The notes under the pieces: model-generated | What the model was told of the DNA's origin: nothing | The model's input: only the letters and a program-made list of their open reading frames with translations | Databases searched by the model: none | Made by a program: the position numbers and the translations under genes | Source: Chitinophaga nivalis | Lineage (GTDB): Bacteria; Bacteroidota; Bacteroidia; Chitinophagales; Chitinophagaceae | Assembly (NCBI RefSeq): GCF_025989125.1 | Contig: NZ_JAPDNR010000001.1 | Location: forward strand, 248,001 to 312,000 | Direction: 5' to 3' | Length of the DNA: 64,000 nt | In this document: piece after piece, positions 1 through 8,810 of the stretch | How positions within the stretch are numbered: position 1 is the first letter of the stretch | How the letters are laid out: the number at the start of each line of letters is the position of its first letter

Positions 1-629
1 GTACCTACATCGCAGACGGTCACCACAGAGCAGCATCTGCCAGCCTGGTACAAAAGGAACTGCAAGCCGCCGGCAAAATCACCTCTGTGGAAAATCCGGC
101 CAACTACTTCCTGACCACCATTTTCCCGGCCAGTCAGTTAGCCATCCTGGACTATAACCGCGTTGTAAAAGACCTCAACGGCCTTAGCAAAGCAGACCTG
201 TTATCCAGACTGGATTACGACTTCACCGTGGAAGAAACCGGCCATCACCCGCTGCAACCTTCCATGCTGCACGAATTCAGCATGTACCTGGAAGGTAGCT
301 GGTATCGCCTGGTGGCCAAAGAAGGCACCTACACCACCGATCCTATCGGCATCCTGGATGTAACCATCCTCTCCAACAATATACTGGACAAACTGCTGGA
401 CATCAAAGACCAGCGTACCGATAAAAGAATTGACTTCGTAGGCGGTATCCGTGGCCTGCAGGAACTGGTTAAACGCGTAGACAGCGGCGAAATGAAAGTC
501 GCTTTCGCCCTTTATCCGGTAACCATTCAGCAACTGTTTGATATTGCCGACAGCGGTAATGTAATGCCTCCAAAGAGCACCTGGTTTGAACCTAAGCTCC
601 GCGATGGCCTCCTTACACACGTCATTTAA
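1..629 (+). CDS. DUF1015 family protein, 5' end outside the window
   Basis: The frame is open from base 3, so the GTG at 87 is internal and the gene starts upstream of the window. The first visible residues read YIADGHHRAASA, the most conserved motif of the DUF1015 family, and the rest (about 208 residues) matches the C-terminal half of such proteins. The family is cytosolic, about 400 residues long, often next to serine or phosphoglycerate metabolism genes, and has no assigned reaction. A 15-bp hairpin follows the stop. Family call is fairly secure from the motif; function is unknown. Confidence 0.8.
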   Translation, partial: TYIADGHHRAASASLVQKELQAAGKITSVENPANYFLTTIFPASQLAILDYNRVVKDLNGLSKADLLSRLDYDFTVEETGHHPLQPSMLHEFSMYLEGSWYRLVAKEGTYTTDPIGILDVTILSNNILDKLLDIKDQRTDKRIDFVGGIRGLQELVKRVDSGEMKVAFALYPVTIQQLFDIADSGNVMPPKSTWFEPKLRDGLLTHVI

Positions 630-640
630 TCATACCCTGT

Positions 641-690
641 ATTCCCTGTTATGCCAGCGGATCCCTTCCTGCAACGGCATAACAGGGAAT
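641..690 (+). terminator. Hairpin terminator after the DUF1015 gene
   Basis: ATTCCCTGTTATGCC and its exact reverse complement are separated by a 20-nt loop, then a pyrimidine-rich CTCTTCCT stretch. It sits 12 nt after the stop codon. Confidence 0.6.
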
Positions 691-825
691 CTCTTCCTAT
701 CTTCCCTCCTTCTTACATAGCTTAATATAACTATATATATCTCTTTACCGCTCCCCCATTTTCAGATTGTTCCGTGGGTAGTTATCTCATTTTCATTACT
801 TTTACAACAAACGACAGACAAAGGG

Positions 826-1905
826 ATGCATATGAGGTCTTCTTTATTGAGTATATTTTTTTTCTTAGCAGGAGTTTTATTTTCATCAACGGTAGCCGCT
901 CAGGACGCAAAGGAACTGTATAGTACCGCCAACAACTTTATACGTAATGGCGACTATTCCAATGCCATACTGGTATTAAACCAGGCCTTACAACTGGATC
1001 CGGAGAACTTTGAGTATAAGAAACAACTGGGGTTCACCTTCTATCTGAAAGGAGATCTCAATAAAGCCAAGAGCATCATAGAACCACTGCTGAACAGCAA
1101 AGAGGCAGATGTACAGGTATTTCAGATTGCCGGGAATATTTACAAAGGCCGGGAAGACTGGAAAACCGCGCAGCGGATGTACGCCCGGGCACTCAAAAAA
1201 TTCCCGAAAAGCGGCGAACTGTATAACGACAACGGTAACCTGCAGATGAATTTCAAAATGTATGATGCCGCGCTCCGCAGCTGGCTGAAAGGTATTGAAG
1301 AAGATCCTGCCTTCCCCGGTAACTACTACAATGCCGTTAAAACCTACGAATACAGCAATGATCCGGTATGGTGCATCCTCTATGGTGAAACCTTCATGAA
1401 TATGGAAAGCTTCACCACCCGGACCGCCGAAGTACGGAACATCCTGCTGGAAGCCTATAAGAAATTATTCAACGATCCATCTTTATTTGACAGTGTTATT
1501 CCGGATGAAAAAAGCAGGAAAAGCAGAAGCGGTAATGACTTCATACAGGCCTACCGCCAAAGTATGGGCAAACAAATCAGCGTGGTTACCGGCGGTATTG
1601 ATCCCGATGCCCTGCTGATGGTACGTACCCGCTTTATCCTCGACTGGTTTAACTTCTACGGGATGAAATTCCCGGTAGCACTTTTCGATTTTCAACAGCA
1701 GCTGCTGCGCGAAGGCATGTTCGAAGCCTATAATCAATGGCTCTTTGGCCCGGCCGCCAACCAGGCCGGTTACAAAGCATGGGTAGCCTTACATAAACAG
1801 GAGTATGATGCATTCCTGAAATTCCAACGTAATCATCCCCTGAAACCAAGACCGGATGAATACTATAACGACGGGAGATTTACGCTGGCAAATGCGGGAT
1901 ATTAA
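826..1905 (+). CDS. Secreted TPR-repeat protein
   Basis: 359 residues. A Sec signal peptide (hydrophobic core about residues 6-20, ending VAAQ) is followed by tetratricopeptide repeats over about residues 26-170, with typical helix-turn-helix spacing (ELYSTANNFIRNGDYSNAIL, then two further copies). The C-terminal half (about 180-359) is aromatic-rich and not recognised. TPR proteins act as protein-binding scaffolds; this one would work in the periplasm or on the surface. A TACTTTTA box at 797-804 resembles the Bacteroidota -7 element. The gene is flanked by hairpins and looks monocistronic. Partner unknown. Confidence 0.75.
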   Translation: MHMRSSLLSIFFFLAGVLFSSTVAAQDAKELYSTANNFIRNGDYSNAILVLNQALQLDPENFEYKKQLGFTFYLKGDLNKAKSIIEPLLNSKEADVQVFQIAGNIYKGREDWKTAQRMYARALKKFPKSGELYNDNGNLQMNFKMYDAALRSWLKGIEEDPAFPGNYYNAVKTYEYSNDPVWCILYGETFMNMESFTTRTAEVRNILLEAYKKLFNDPSLFDSVIPDEKSRKSRSGNDFIQAYRQSMGKQISVVTGGIDPDALLMVRTRFILDWFNFYGMKFPVALFDFQQQLLREGMFEAYNQWLFGPAANQAGYKAWVALHKQEYDAFLKFQRNHPLKPRPDEYYNDGRFTLANAGY

Positions 1906-2019
1906 ATACACAGGTTTTTTTTGATTTACGGATTTAGTGACTTAGCTTCAATGCAATAAGAAATTGCACTGTATTCCCGATCCCGTAAATCTCTGACTTG
2001 TAAATCTCAAAATCCAGAT

Positions 2020-3675
2020 ATGCTCGTTACTAAACACCAAAACACTATTGACAACGCTGTAAAAGCGAACCACGAAAGAACCTTTTTTTCGCAATATCCG
2101 GAGCATCCCAAAGCTTATGGAGAAGACGCGCATGCGAAAGGCCACCAGCGTTATCAACAGCTGCTGGGTAAACCATTCAAACAACTTTTACAAACCGGTG
2201 AAACCGGATGGGCAGGAGAAGAAGTCTCTCCCTACACCCAGGAAGTACTGGGCACCACGTATCCTGTTTTTGCCGTAAACGACCTGATTGCCAAAGCTAC
2301 AACTGCCGGCCACAAATGGGCACAGACATCCGCCGCAGAAAGAGCCGCCGTACTGACGGAAACACTGGACAACATCCAATCATATTTCTTTGATATCGCC
2401 AATGCCACCATGCATACTACCGGCCAAAGCTTTATGATGAGTTTCCAGGCATCCGGCCCACACGCCAACGATCGGGCACTGGAAGCCATTGCTGCCGGTT
2501 ACCACGAATTACAGCGTTATCCTGGTCAGCTCCTGTGGGAAAAACCCATGGGTAAAAGCAGCATCAGATTGCAAAAAACCTACACCGCCGTACCCAAAGG
2601 TATTGCTGTAGTTATCGGCTGCTCTACTTTCCCCGTATGGAATACCCTGCCTGGTGTTTACGCAGACCTCATTACCGGCAATCCGGTAATTATAAAACCA
2701 CACCCGAAAGCTATTCTGCCGATCGCTATTGTAGTAGCGGCCATACAGCAGGTATTACAGGACAACGGCTATGATCCGAACCTGTGCCAGCTGGCGGCAG
2801 ACAGCTCCGAAAATCTGATTACCAAAACCCTGTGCGAGCATCCGGATGTTCGCCTGATTGACTATACCGGCGGCAGCGCTTTCGGCAACTATGTAGAATC
2901 GCTGACCGGCAAAACTGTATTCACCGAAAAAGCAGGGGTCAACTCTGTGATATTGGATAGTGTAAAAGACCTGAATGCAGTGATTCAAAACCTCGCCTTT
3001 TCCGTTTGTCTCTATTCCGGACAAATGTGTACGGCCCCGCAGAACTTCTTTATTCCGGAAAGCGGGATCAGCACACCGGAAGGTCAGGTAGGATTCAACG
3101 AAGTGGTACAACAGTTCAAAGATGCGATTGTAGCCCTGGTGAGCAATCCTAAAATGGGCGCCGGCACCCTGGGAGCGGTACAGAATGAGGCCACCCTCAC
3201 CCGCGCCAAAGAAGCCCACCAGCTGGGTGGAAAACTGATTCTGCAGGGATCTCCCGTGATCAACGAAGAATTCAGCAACGCCCGGGTATATGCGCCGACC
3301 GTACTGGAAGTAAGCAGCGTAGATACCAATATCTACGAAAAAGAGCTGTTTGGCCCGATCCTGCTGATTATCAAAACCAGAGATACGGATCATTCGATTC
3401 AACTGGCCCGGCAGATGGCGCTCAAACACGGAGCCATCACCTGCGGCGCCTACACGACAGATGCGGCCGTAAAAGAAAAAATTACCACAGAGATGAACAG
3501 CGTGTTCACCCCTGTTTCCTTTAACCTCACCGGTTTCATCTGGGTAAACCAGCATGCGGCCTTTTCCGACTTCCATGTAACAGGTGGTAATCCGGCTGGT
3601 AATGCCAGCTTTACTAACCAGGAATTCATCGTAAAACGATTTGTATGGGTAGGTAACCGGGAATTGGTGGAATAG
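2020..3675 (+). CDS. paaN: PaaN-type aldehyde dehydrogenase family protein (phenylacetate degradation)
   Basis: 551 residues. The product has the aldehyde dehydrogenase fold with the PaaN-type layout: an N-terminal extension of about 60 residues, then a nucleotide-binding part (VVIGCSTFPVWNT, GNPVIIKPHP near 205-230), the conserved Glu in FTEKAGVNS near 303 and the candidate catalytic Cys337 in SGQMCTAPQ. PaaN proteins are tied to ring-opened phenylacetyl-CoA breakdown. No other paa gene is nearby, so here it is a single gene between terminators, and the pathway role is inferred from family only. Confidence 0.8.
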   Translation: MLVTKHQNTIDNAVKANHERTFFSQYPEHPKAYGEDAHAKGHQRYQQLLGKPFKQLLQTGETGWAGEEVSPYTQEVLGTTYPVFAVNDLIAKATTAGHKWAQTSAAERAAVLTETLDNIQSYFFDIANATMHTTGQSFMMSFQASGPHANDRALEAIAAGYHELQRYPGQLLWEKPMGKSSIRLQKTYTAVPKGIAVVIGCSTFPVWNTLPGVYADLITGNPVIIKPHPKAILPIAIVVAAIQQVLQDNGYDPNLCQLAADSSENLITKTLCEHPDVRLIDYTGGSAFGNYVESLTGKTVFTEKAGVNSVILDSVKDLNAVIQNLAFSVCLYSGQMCTAPQNFFIPESGISTPEGQVGFNEVVQQFKDAIVALVSNPKMGAGTLGAVQNEATLTRAKEAHQLGGKLILQGSPVINEEFSNARVYAPTVLEVSSVDTNIYEKELFGPILLIIKTRDTDHSIQLARQMALKHGAITCGAYTTDAAVKEKITTEMNSVFTPVSFNLTGFIWVNQHAAFSDFHVTGGNPAGNASFTNQEFIVKRFVWVGNRELVE

Positions 3676-3687
3676 TTTAACATACTG

Positions 3688-3725
3688 ACAAGCCCCCCCG
3701 CACGAAGCGAGGGGAGCTTGTTTTC
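3688..3725 (+). terminator. Intrinsic terminator after paaN
   Basis: A GC-rich hairpin (ACAAGC with GCTTGT at its base) is followed by TTTTCT, 13 nt after the paaN stop and upstream of the YceI gene. Confidence 0.7.
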
Positions 3726-3744
3726 TAAAGCTTTCTTTTGATTT

Positions 3745-4410
3745 ATGAAAAAAATACTGTGGATCTTTCTCGCGCTATGTTACGGACTGACAGCCTGTGA
3801 ACAGGCACCTAAAGCAGATAAAGCTACGGTGACCGACGCACAGACCGTTCAAGCCGGCACGGGCAGCGCCTTTCTGCTGGATACAACACTCAGCCATGTG
3901 GAATGGGTAGGTACCAAACCTACCGGCAAACACCATGGTACCCTCCAGCTATCCGGCGGCGCCATTTATGTGCAAGACAGCCTCATTACCGGCGGACAGT
4001 TTGTTGTGAACATGTATTCCCTTAAAAATACAGACCTCGCGGCCGATACGGCCATGAAAAACAAACTGGAGAATGAACTAAAAGGCGCCATGTTTTTCGA
4101 TGTAAAAAAATATCCGGCGGCTACATTTGAAATCACCCGCGTTACTCCCCTGCAAGCCATTGCCGGCGAAGAAGTAGCCTTTATAGGCGCTACCCACACC
4201 GTTCAGGGCAATCTTACCCTGAAAGCCGTGACCAAAAACATCTCCTTCCCTGCCAGGATCATCCTGCAGGATGATCATATCAATGCACTGGCGAACTTCA
4301 ATATTGACCGTACCCTTTGGGGGATCAGCTACCGCGCAGACAAATCCCTCCAGGACAAACTGATCAACTCCCAGGTAAACATCGGTTTCAATATTACCGC
4401 CAAACGATAA
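3745..4410 (+). CDS. YceI family lipoprotein
   Basis: 221 residues. The N-terminus has a lipoprotein signal with lipobox LTAC (Cys about 18) followed by acidic and polar residues. The YceI-like lipocalin-type beta barrel covers about 45-221: SHVEWVGTKPTGKHHGTLQL near the start, FDVKKYPAATFEI in the middle and a final strand VNIGFNITAKR. YceI proteins bind isoprenoid or polyprenyl lipids in the periplasm or outer envelope. It is a single gene after a terminator, with a 2TM protein gene 86 bp downstream. Ligand not known. Confidence 0.85.
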   Translation: MKKILWIFLALCYGLTACEQAPKADKATVTDAQTVQAGTGSAFLLDTTLSHVEWVGTKPTGKHHGTLQLSGGAIYVQDSLITGGQFVVNMYSLKNTDLAADTAMKNKLENELKGAMFFDVKKYPAATFEITRVTPLQAIAGEEVAFIGATHTVQGNLTLKAVTKNISFPARIILQDDHINALANFNIDRTLWGISYRADKSLQDKLINSQVNIGFNITAKR

Positions 4411-4496
4411 GACTGCTTTCCGTTTTTTTCTGGCCGCAAGCCAGGAAATTATTTTAAATTTAGTACAGCCTCTATCACGAAAAAACTGATACTAAA

Positions 4497-4784
4497 ATGG
4501 AAACAAGTCAAGAAAGAGATGAACGACTCTGGCGCATTGCAAAAGCCAGGGCCGGATTCAAATCGCATCTTATTATTTACCTGGTCATAAACCTCGGTTT
4601 ATGGGCAGTATGGTTCCTGACAGACAGCGACAGATCACATGGTACTCCCTGGCCCGTATGGCCAGCCCTCGGATGGGGAATAGCGCTGGCCTTTCAATAT
4701 TTCAGCGCCTATCATAAAGACCCCTTCGGAGACGCCGTAAGAGAGTACGAAAAGTTAAAAGAGCAGGAACATACCCGCCTCTAA
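4497..4784 (+). CDS. 2TM domain-containing membrane protein
   Basis: 95 residues. Two hydrophobic segments (about 23-41 and 55-70) flank a short polar loop, followed by HKDPFGDAVREYEKLKEQ, which matches the end of the 2TM domain found in Bacteroidota proteins and some histidine kinases. It is cytoplasmic-membrane embedded and of unknown function. It lies 23 bp ahead of the acyl-CoA ligase gene and is probably cotranscribed with it. Confidence 0.7.
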   Translation: METSQERDERLWRIAKARAGFKSHLIIYLVINLGLWAVWFLTDSDRSHGTPWPVWPALGWGIALAFQYFSAYHKDPFGDAVREYEKLKEQEHTRL

Positions 4785-4807
4785 GCCAAAACAAAATTAC
4801 AAGCAGC

Positions 4808-6625
4808 ATGATGGACCAACCGCAACGACTATTTGACGTTATTCAACACCAACTGGCAAACTATCCCAAAAAAGATATGCTGGCCAGCAAAGAAAACGGA
4901 CAATGGAAGCAGTACAGTACACAGGAAGTAGCGGACATCACCCTTAAATTCAGTGCCGGATTACTCAAACTGGGCATAAGGGCTGGTATTACACAGAATG
5001 AAGAGAAGGATAAAATAGCCATCATCTCCCCCAACAGACCCGAATGGATCATCACCGACCTGGCCTGTCAGCAACTGGGAGCCGTGCTGACACCTATCTA
5101 TCCTACGATCAGTGAACATGAACTCGCCTATGTACTGAACGATGCGGCGGCCCGCCTGCTATTTGTAAGCGATAAGGAACTGCTGGAAAAGATACTGGCC
5201 ATGCGGGATAAATTCCCCACCATCGAGGCCATCTTTACCTTCAACAAAGTGGAAGGCGCCCGGCACTGGACAGAAATCCTGTCTCTCGGCGATACCGCAG
5301 ACTATCCTAAGATTGAAGCCATCAAAAAAGATATTTCCCCGGAAGAACTGGTAACTATCATCTATACTTCCGGTACCACCGGCACACCGAAAGGCGTTAT
5401 GCTCAGCCATCACAACATTATGAGCAACGTACTGGCCTGTGTTCCCTATCTGCCGGTAAATAAAGATGCTAAAGCTCTCAGCTTCCTGCCGCTCAATCAT
5501 ATCTTCGAACGAACGGTTACCTATATTTACCTGACTAATGGCATCCCTGTATACTATGCAGAAAGCATGGAAAGCATCGGCGATAACCTGAAAGAGGTAA
5601 AACCCACGATATTTACCACCGTTCCCCGTTTACTGGAAAAAGTATACGAAAGGATCATGACCACGGGCCTGGCGCTTACAGGTATCAAACGCGCGCTCTT
5701 CTTCTGGGCAGTAGGCCTGGGCAAACAATATGAAATCAATAAAAACCAGGGAGTCTGGTACAACCTGCAGCTAAAGCTGGCCAATAAACTTATATTCAAC
5801 AAGTGGCGTGCAGCCTTAGGCGGCAATGTACAAACGATTATAAACGGTGCAGCAGCTTGCCAGGTACGGCTGCTCCGCATATTCACCGCTGCCGGCATCC
5901 CTATCCTGGAAGGATACGGCCTCACCGAAACCTCCCCTATTATCAGCGTAAACCGGTACAACGAAGAGGAACGTATGTTCGGCACCGTAGGTCCCGTTAT
6001 CAGCAATGTAGAGGTTAAAATAGCCGAAGACGGCGAAATCCTTTGCAAAGGTCCCAGCGTTACCATCGGCTACTATAAACGGCCTGATCTCACGAAAGAA
6101 GCCATTACCGATGGCTGGTTCCATACCGGCGATATCGGGGTAATGATAGACAACAAATTTCTGAAGATAACCGACCGTAAAAAAGAACTCTTCAAGACCT
6201 CCGGAGGCAAATTTGTAGCACCACAACCCATTGAAAACAAGTTCAAGGAATCGCCCTATATTGAACAACTCATGGTAGTGGGCGAAGACCGCAAATTCAC
6301 CGCGGCCCTCATCGTACCGGCTTTCAATAACCTCCGTAACTGGGCGCAGAAAAACGGCATTACCGCCGACACCAATGAAGTGCTGCTGAAAAAGCCGGAA
6401 GTCATTGACCTCTATAAGCAGGCCGTAGAAAAATACAACCAGTTCTTTAACCATATTGAACAGGTAAAAAGGTTCGTACTGCTGCCACATGAATGGACCG
6501 TAGACGCCGGTGAACTGACGCCTACCATGAAAGTAAAACGGAAGGTGATCCTGGAAAGATACAAAGACCAGATTGCTGGTATTTATACTCCTTCCGGCGG
6601 CAAAGTCGATATAGAAAGTCTTTAA
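4808..6625 (+). CDS. Long-chain fatty acid--CoA ligase (AMP-forming)
   Basis: 605 residues, usual length for the FadD15-like group. The enzyme activates fatty acids through an acyl-AMP to acyl-CoA in the cytosol. ANL superfamily motifs are clear: the P-loop-like TIIYTSGTTGTPKGVMLSH near residues 183-202, GYGLTETSP in the middle, GWFHTGDIG and the KITDRKKELFKTSGGK hinge region toward the C-terminus. Two ATGs are adjacent at 4808 and 4811 and either could be the start. The next feature is the tRNA gene. Chain-length preference cannot be read from sequence. Confidence 0.9.
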   Translation: MMDQPQRLFDVIQHQLANYPKKDMLASKENGQWKQYSTQEVADITLKFSAGLLKLGIRAGITQNEEKDKIAIISPNRPEWIITDLACQQLGAVLTPIYPTISEHELAYVLNDAAARLLFVSDKELLEKILAMRDKFPTIEAIFTFNKVEGARHWTEILSLGDTADYPKIEAIKKDISPEELVTIIYTSGTTGTPKGVMLSHHNIMSNVLACVPYLPVNKDAKALSFLPLNHIFERTVTYIYLTNGIPVYYAESMESIGDNLKEVKPTIFTTVPRLLEKVYERIMTTGLALTGIKRALFFWAVGLGKQYEINKNQGVWYNLQLKLANKLIFNKWRAALGGNVQTIINGAAACQVRLLRIFTAAGIPILEGYGLTETSPIISVNRYNEEERMFGTVGPVISNVEVKIAEDGEILCKGPSVTIGYYKRPDLTKEAITDGWFHTGDIGVMIDNKFLKITDRKKELFKTSGGKFVAPQPIENKFKESPYIEQLMVVGEDRKFTAALIVPAFNNLRNWAQKNGITADTNEVLLKKPEVIDLYKQAVEKYNQFFNHIEQVKRFVLLPHEWTVDAGELTPTMKVKRKVILERYKDQIAGIYTPSGGKVDIESL

Positions 6626-6643
6626 AAATAAAATTAAAACCCT

Positions 6644-6651
6644 TACTTTTG
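6644..6651 (+). promoter_or_regulatory. Bacteroidota -7 box of the tRNA-Arg promoter
   Basis: TACTTTTG matches the Bacteroidota TAnnTTTG element and lies 31 nt before the tRNA 5' end, a suitable position for a tRNA leader. Confidence 0.6.
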
Positions 6652-6682
6652 CCACCCGATCCCCGATTTGGGGCAAGGAATT

Positions 6683-6754
6683 GGTCCCGTAGTTCAATGG
6701 ATAGAATAGAAGTTTCCTAAACTTTAGATACAGGTTCGATCCCTGTCGGGACTA
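6683..6754 (+). tRNA. tRNA-Arg (anticodon CCT)
   Basis: A complete cloverleaf can be drawn in 72 nt. The acceptor stem is GGTCCCG with CGGGACT (terminal G-U), the D stem GTTC with GAAT, and the anticodon stem GAAGT with ACTTT around loop TTCCTAA, giving anticodon CCT. The T arm is ACAGG-TTCGATC-CCTGT. The CCA end is not encoded. tRNA genes are common integration sites, and a recombinase fragment lies 240 bp downstream. Confidence 0.95.
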
Positions 6755-6768
6755 CAACAACGTTTACT

Positions 6769-6804
6769 CGCCCAGGCTTAGTTTTACTATGCCTGGGCGT
6801 TTTT
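6769..6804 (+). terminator. Intrinsic terminator after tRNA-Arg
   Basis: CGCCCAGGC and GCCTGGGCG form a 9-bp stem around a 13-nt loop, followed directly by TTTTT. It ends the tRNA transcript. Confidence 0.85.
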
Positions 6805-6994
6805 CATTGGTGGCAGCAGGAAGAGAGATAAAGGGAGATAAAGCAGCATTAAGTAAAAATGTCCCCAAAACCGTCCCCATTTTTCCCCAGGAGTTTCCCC
6901 AGAAAAATAGATTAGTACTATATTTGACATTAATAATATCGTGCTGCTTTCCCCAAACTGCTTGCTTCTTTGTAACCCTTTCAATCCTATAACT

Positions 6995-7387
6995 ATGGAA
7001 GTAAGATTTTATTTAAAAAGGCCCAAAGATGTAGAAAGCACCATTTTTGCAAACATTACTGATGAAGGTGAAACACTACGATATTATCTTTCTGAAAAAA
7101 TCCCCACATTGTACTGGAATAAGATTAGTCAGCGAGTTATGACAGCCGGGAAAGATTTCCCCGAACATCCGGAATTTAATGCGCGACTTGACTATTTAGA
7201 TCACACCATTAAAACTACTTATCGCAAATACAGAAATGATCATGATCACCAAATCCCATCTCCTGAACAGCTAAAAGAACTGCTGGATACAGTTACCGGG
7301 AAAAAAATAATAGAACGGATTACATTCTTGTCTCATTTTGAAGACTTCAACACCCGGTCAGAAAAAGGGGAACGAATCAATTCTTAA
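6995..7387 (+). pseudogene. Truncated Bacteroidota tyrosine recombinase (integrase N-terminus)
   Basis: 130 residues from the ATG at 6995. Residues 1-90 match the arm-type DNA-binding domain of Bacteroidota phage/ICE integrases (MEVRFYLKRPK at the start, YWNK and FPEHPEFNARLD in the middle), and the rest is the beginning of the SAM-like core-binding domain, stopping at SEKGERINS. Full enzymes are about 400 residues. The whole catalytic domain with its R-H-R-Y residues is missing, so it cannot recombine DNA. Its place beside tRNA-Arg suggests a decayed integrated element. Confidence 0.75.
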
Positions 7388-7658
7388 CTCTAATTCTTAT
7401 GGCCGAAGTTCGGGGTGCCTACATGTGACATAATATGACACTAAATGAGGTGTGTTTAAAAACCTTTTACCATCCTGACAAAACCTGAAAAGAAAATGCC
7501 GTGGAATAGCCCCAAAGGGGCATAAGACAGTAAAGAGTTTCAGCGTCAATCCACTGAAACTCTTTCCGTTTGAGATGCAAAACAGTGCGCGTTTAAAACG
7601 AAATACTTTAGGCTACTCAAATGATACAAATTATATTTTTAATGTAAAAGCAATTCTA
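7388..7658. other. Gene-free stretch: left part of a tandem duplication with a hairpin
   Basis: I see no coding region. From 7428 the sequence is the first copy of a duplicated segment. It contains a 12-bp hairpin at 7532-7566 (AAAGAGTTTCAG with CTGAAACTCTTT) that may end transcription of the leader-peptide gene arriving from the right. Confidence 0.5.
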
Positions 7659-7906
7659 TTAACCAAGAGATTGGCAAAAACCGGTTAATATGCAGGTACA
7701 GCCAATATTGAGTTGACAATTCACAATATCATTAATTTGTATACATTGGAAAGTAGGACAAGTACGAGAACTTCTACCTTTAATAGATTTTATATCGTGT
7801 CTACTCAGGCTTCTGCCTAATAATTCAAACTTTTTCATGATTATTTATTTTGAAGGGTTACTTAATAGAAAGCCAGGCTGATGAATTACAGGTAAGCAGT
7901 GCGGAT
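7428..7906. repeat. Tandem duplication, copy 1
   Basis: About 480 bp that recurs at 8125-8601 with only about a dozen differences by eye, including small indels. It contains a hairpin, a complete 59-codon peptide gene and the start of its upstream block. The repeat period is about 697 bp, the rest of the unit having diverged. No terminal inverted repeats or transposase are seen, so it is a segmental duplication rather than an insertion sequence. Confidence 0.85.
7659..7838 (-). CDS. Cysteine-rich leader peptide precursor, copy 1
   Basis: 59 residues. The leader is MKKFELLGRSLSRHDIKSIK followed by GR, resembling Bacteroidota double-glycine leaders (L-[ST]-R-x-[ED]-x-K-x-[IV]-x-G-G) with the second Gly changed to Arg. 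The core has six cysteines (TCPTFQC, VNCQLNIGCTC, GFC), suggesting disulfides or thioether modification. Such precursors are usually cut after GG by a peptidase-containing ABC transporter. No exporter or maturation enzyme is nearby. The conserved upstream block begins 33 nt before the ATG. Function as bacteriocin or signal is inferred. Confidence 0.7.
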   Translation of the reverse strand: MKKFELLGRSLSRHDIKSIKGRSSRTCPTFQCIQINDIVNCQLNIGCTCILTGFCQSLG

Positions 7907-8353
7907 AGTGAAGGCCAGCGTAATAAATGCAAATTAGGTTATTCCACTGCTATTAAAGGGTTAATAATATTTTGCACGATACCAGTATAGGGAAGCGTAT
8001 ACTGATATTCATACCAGGCTCATTAATGCCTTCCTAAAACATGATTGGCAAGGTTTACGAAGAATTTTTTACACATAAAACGCACGCGCAAGGGTGAAAC
8101 AGCATAGAAACTTGAAATTATGTAACATAATATGACACTAAATGAGGGTGTTTTAAAATCTTTTACCATCCTGACAAAACCTGAAAAGAAAATGCCGTGG
8201 AATAGTCGCAAAGGGCCATAACAGTAAAGAGTTTCAACGTCAATCCACTGAAACTCTTTTTCGTTTGAGATGCAAAACAGTGCGCGTTTAAAACGAAATA
8301 CTTTAGGCTACTCAAATGATACAAATTATATTTTTAATGTAAAAGCAGTTCTA
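7839..8353. other. Gene-free stretch between the duplicated peptide genes
   Basis: This holds the promoter-side block of copy 1 (7871-7960), about 160 bp of AT-rich sequence in which I see nothing, and the left part of duplication copy 2 including its hairpin (AAAGAGTTTCAA paired with CTGAAACTCTTT, then TTT) near 8226-8262. Confidence 0.5.
7871..7960 (-). promoter_or_regulatory. Conserved upstream block of a leader-peptide gene (1)
   Basis: The block starts 33 nt before the ATG of the 7659-7838 gene. Read on the plus strand it begins AGCCAGGCTGATGAATTACA, continues AGTGCGGATAGTGAAGGCCA and ends near CACTGCTATTAA. Related blocks stand at the same distance before three other leader-peptide genes. 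On the gene strand it contains TAATTTG, which may be a -7 element. It is either a shared promoter with 5' leader or an RNA element. Confidence 0.6.
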
Positions 8354-8601
8354 TTAACCAAGAGATTGGCAAAAACCGGTTAATATACAGGTACAGCCAA
8401 TATTGAGTTGACAATTCACAATATCATTAATTTGTATACATTGGAAAGTAGGACAAGTACGAGAACTTCTACCTTTAATAGATTTTATATCGTGTCTACT
8501 CAGGCTTCTGCCTAATAATTCAAACTTTTTCATGATTATTTATTCTGAAGGGTTACTTAATAGAAAGCCAGGCTGATGAATTACAGATAAATAGTGCGGA
8601 T
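8125..8601. repeat. Tandem duplication, copy 2
   Basis: This is the second copy of the segment at 7428-7906. Within the peptide gene the only difference seen is a synonymous TGC/TGT cysteine codon, so the two products are identical, while flanking changes are more frequent. Confidence 0.85.
8354..8533 (-). CDS. Cysteine-rich leader peptide precursor, copy 2
   Basis: 59 residues, identical in protein sequence to the 7659-7838 product: leader MKKFELLGRSLSRHDIKSIK plus GR, then a six-cysteine core. Retention of the exact protein while the surroundings have changed hints at selection or a very recent duplication. Its upstream block starts 33 nt before the ATG. Confidence 0.7.
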   Translation of the reverse strand: MKKFELLGRSLSRHDIKSIKGRSSRTCPTFQCIQINDIVNCQLNIGCTCILTGFCQSLG

Positions 8602-8648
8602 ACTAAGGGCCAACGGAATTAATTAAAATTAGTTAATGCTATTGCGAT
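8566..8648 (-). promoter_or_regulatory. Conserved upstream block of a leader-peptide gene (2)
   Basis: This block lies 33-115 nt before the ATG of the 8354-8533 gene. It shares AGCCAGGCTGATGAATTACA and AGTGCGGATA with block 1, then diverges (AAGGGCCAACGGAATTAATT) and rejoins the pattern at TAATGCTATTG. It is the least conserved of the four full blocks. Confidence 0.5.
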
Positions 8649-8740
8649 AAACTTACCCAGTCATCTCTTTTTTTTTCCATAACAGTTATCAGCATAACAG
8701 AAGATTAATTCCACACGCCCTAATGATTTCGGCTTACCTA

Positions 8741-8787
8741 TATAAAAACAACAGCCGAAAATATAAGTGTTACTTCTATTTCCGGCT
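8741..8787 (-). terminator. Terminator of the third leader-peptide gene
   Basis: On the minus strand CAGCCGGAAATA pairs with TATTTTCGGCTG and is followed by TTGTTTTTATA, 24 nt after the stop of the 8811-8972 gene. Confidence 0.65.
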
Positions 8788-8810
8788 GAAAATTTGTGTC
8801 TTAATAATAA

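Noticed and set aside
7428..8601. Insertion sequence or composite element formed by the direct repeats
   Set aside because: No transposase frame and no terminal inverted repeats; each copy contains only a peptide gene with flanks, so segmental duplication is simpler.
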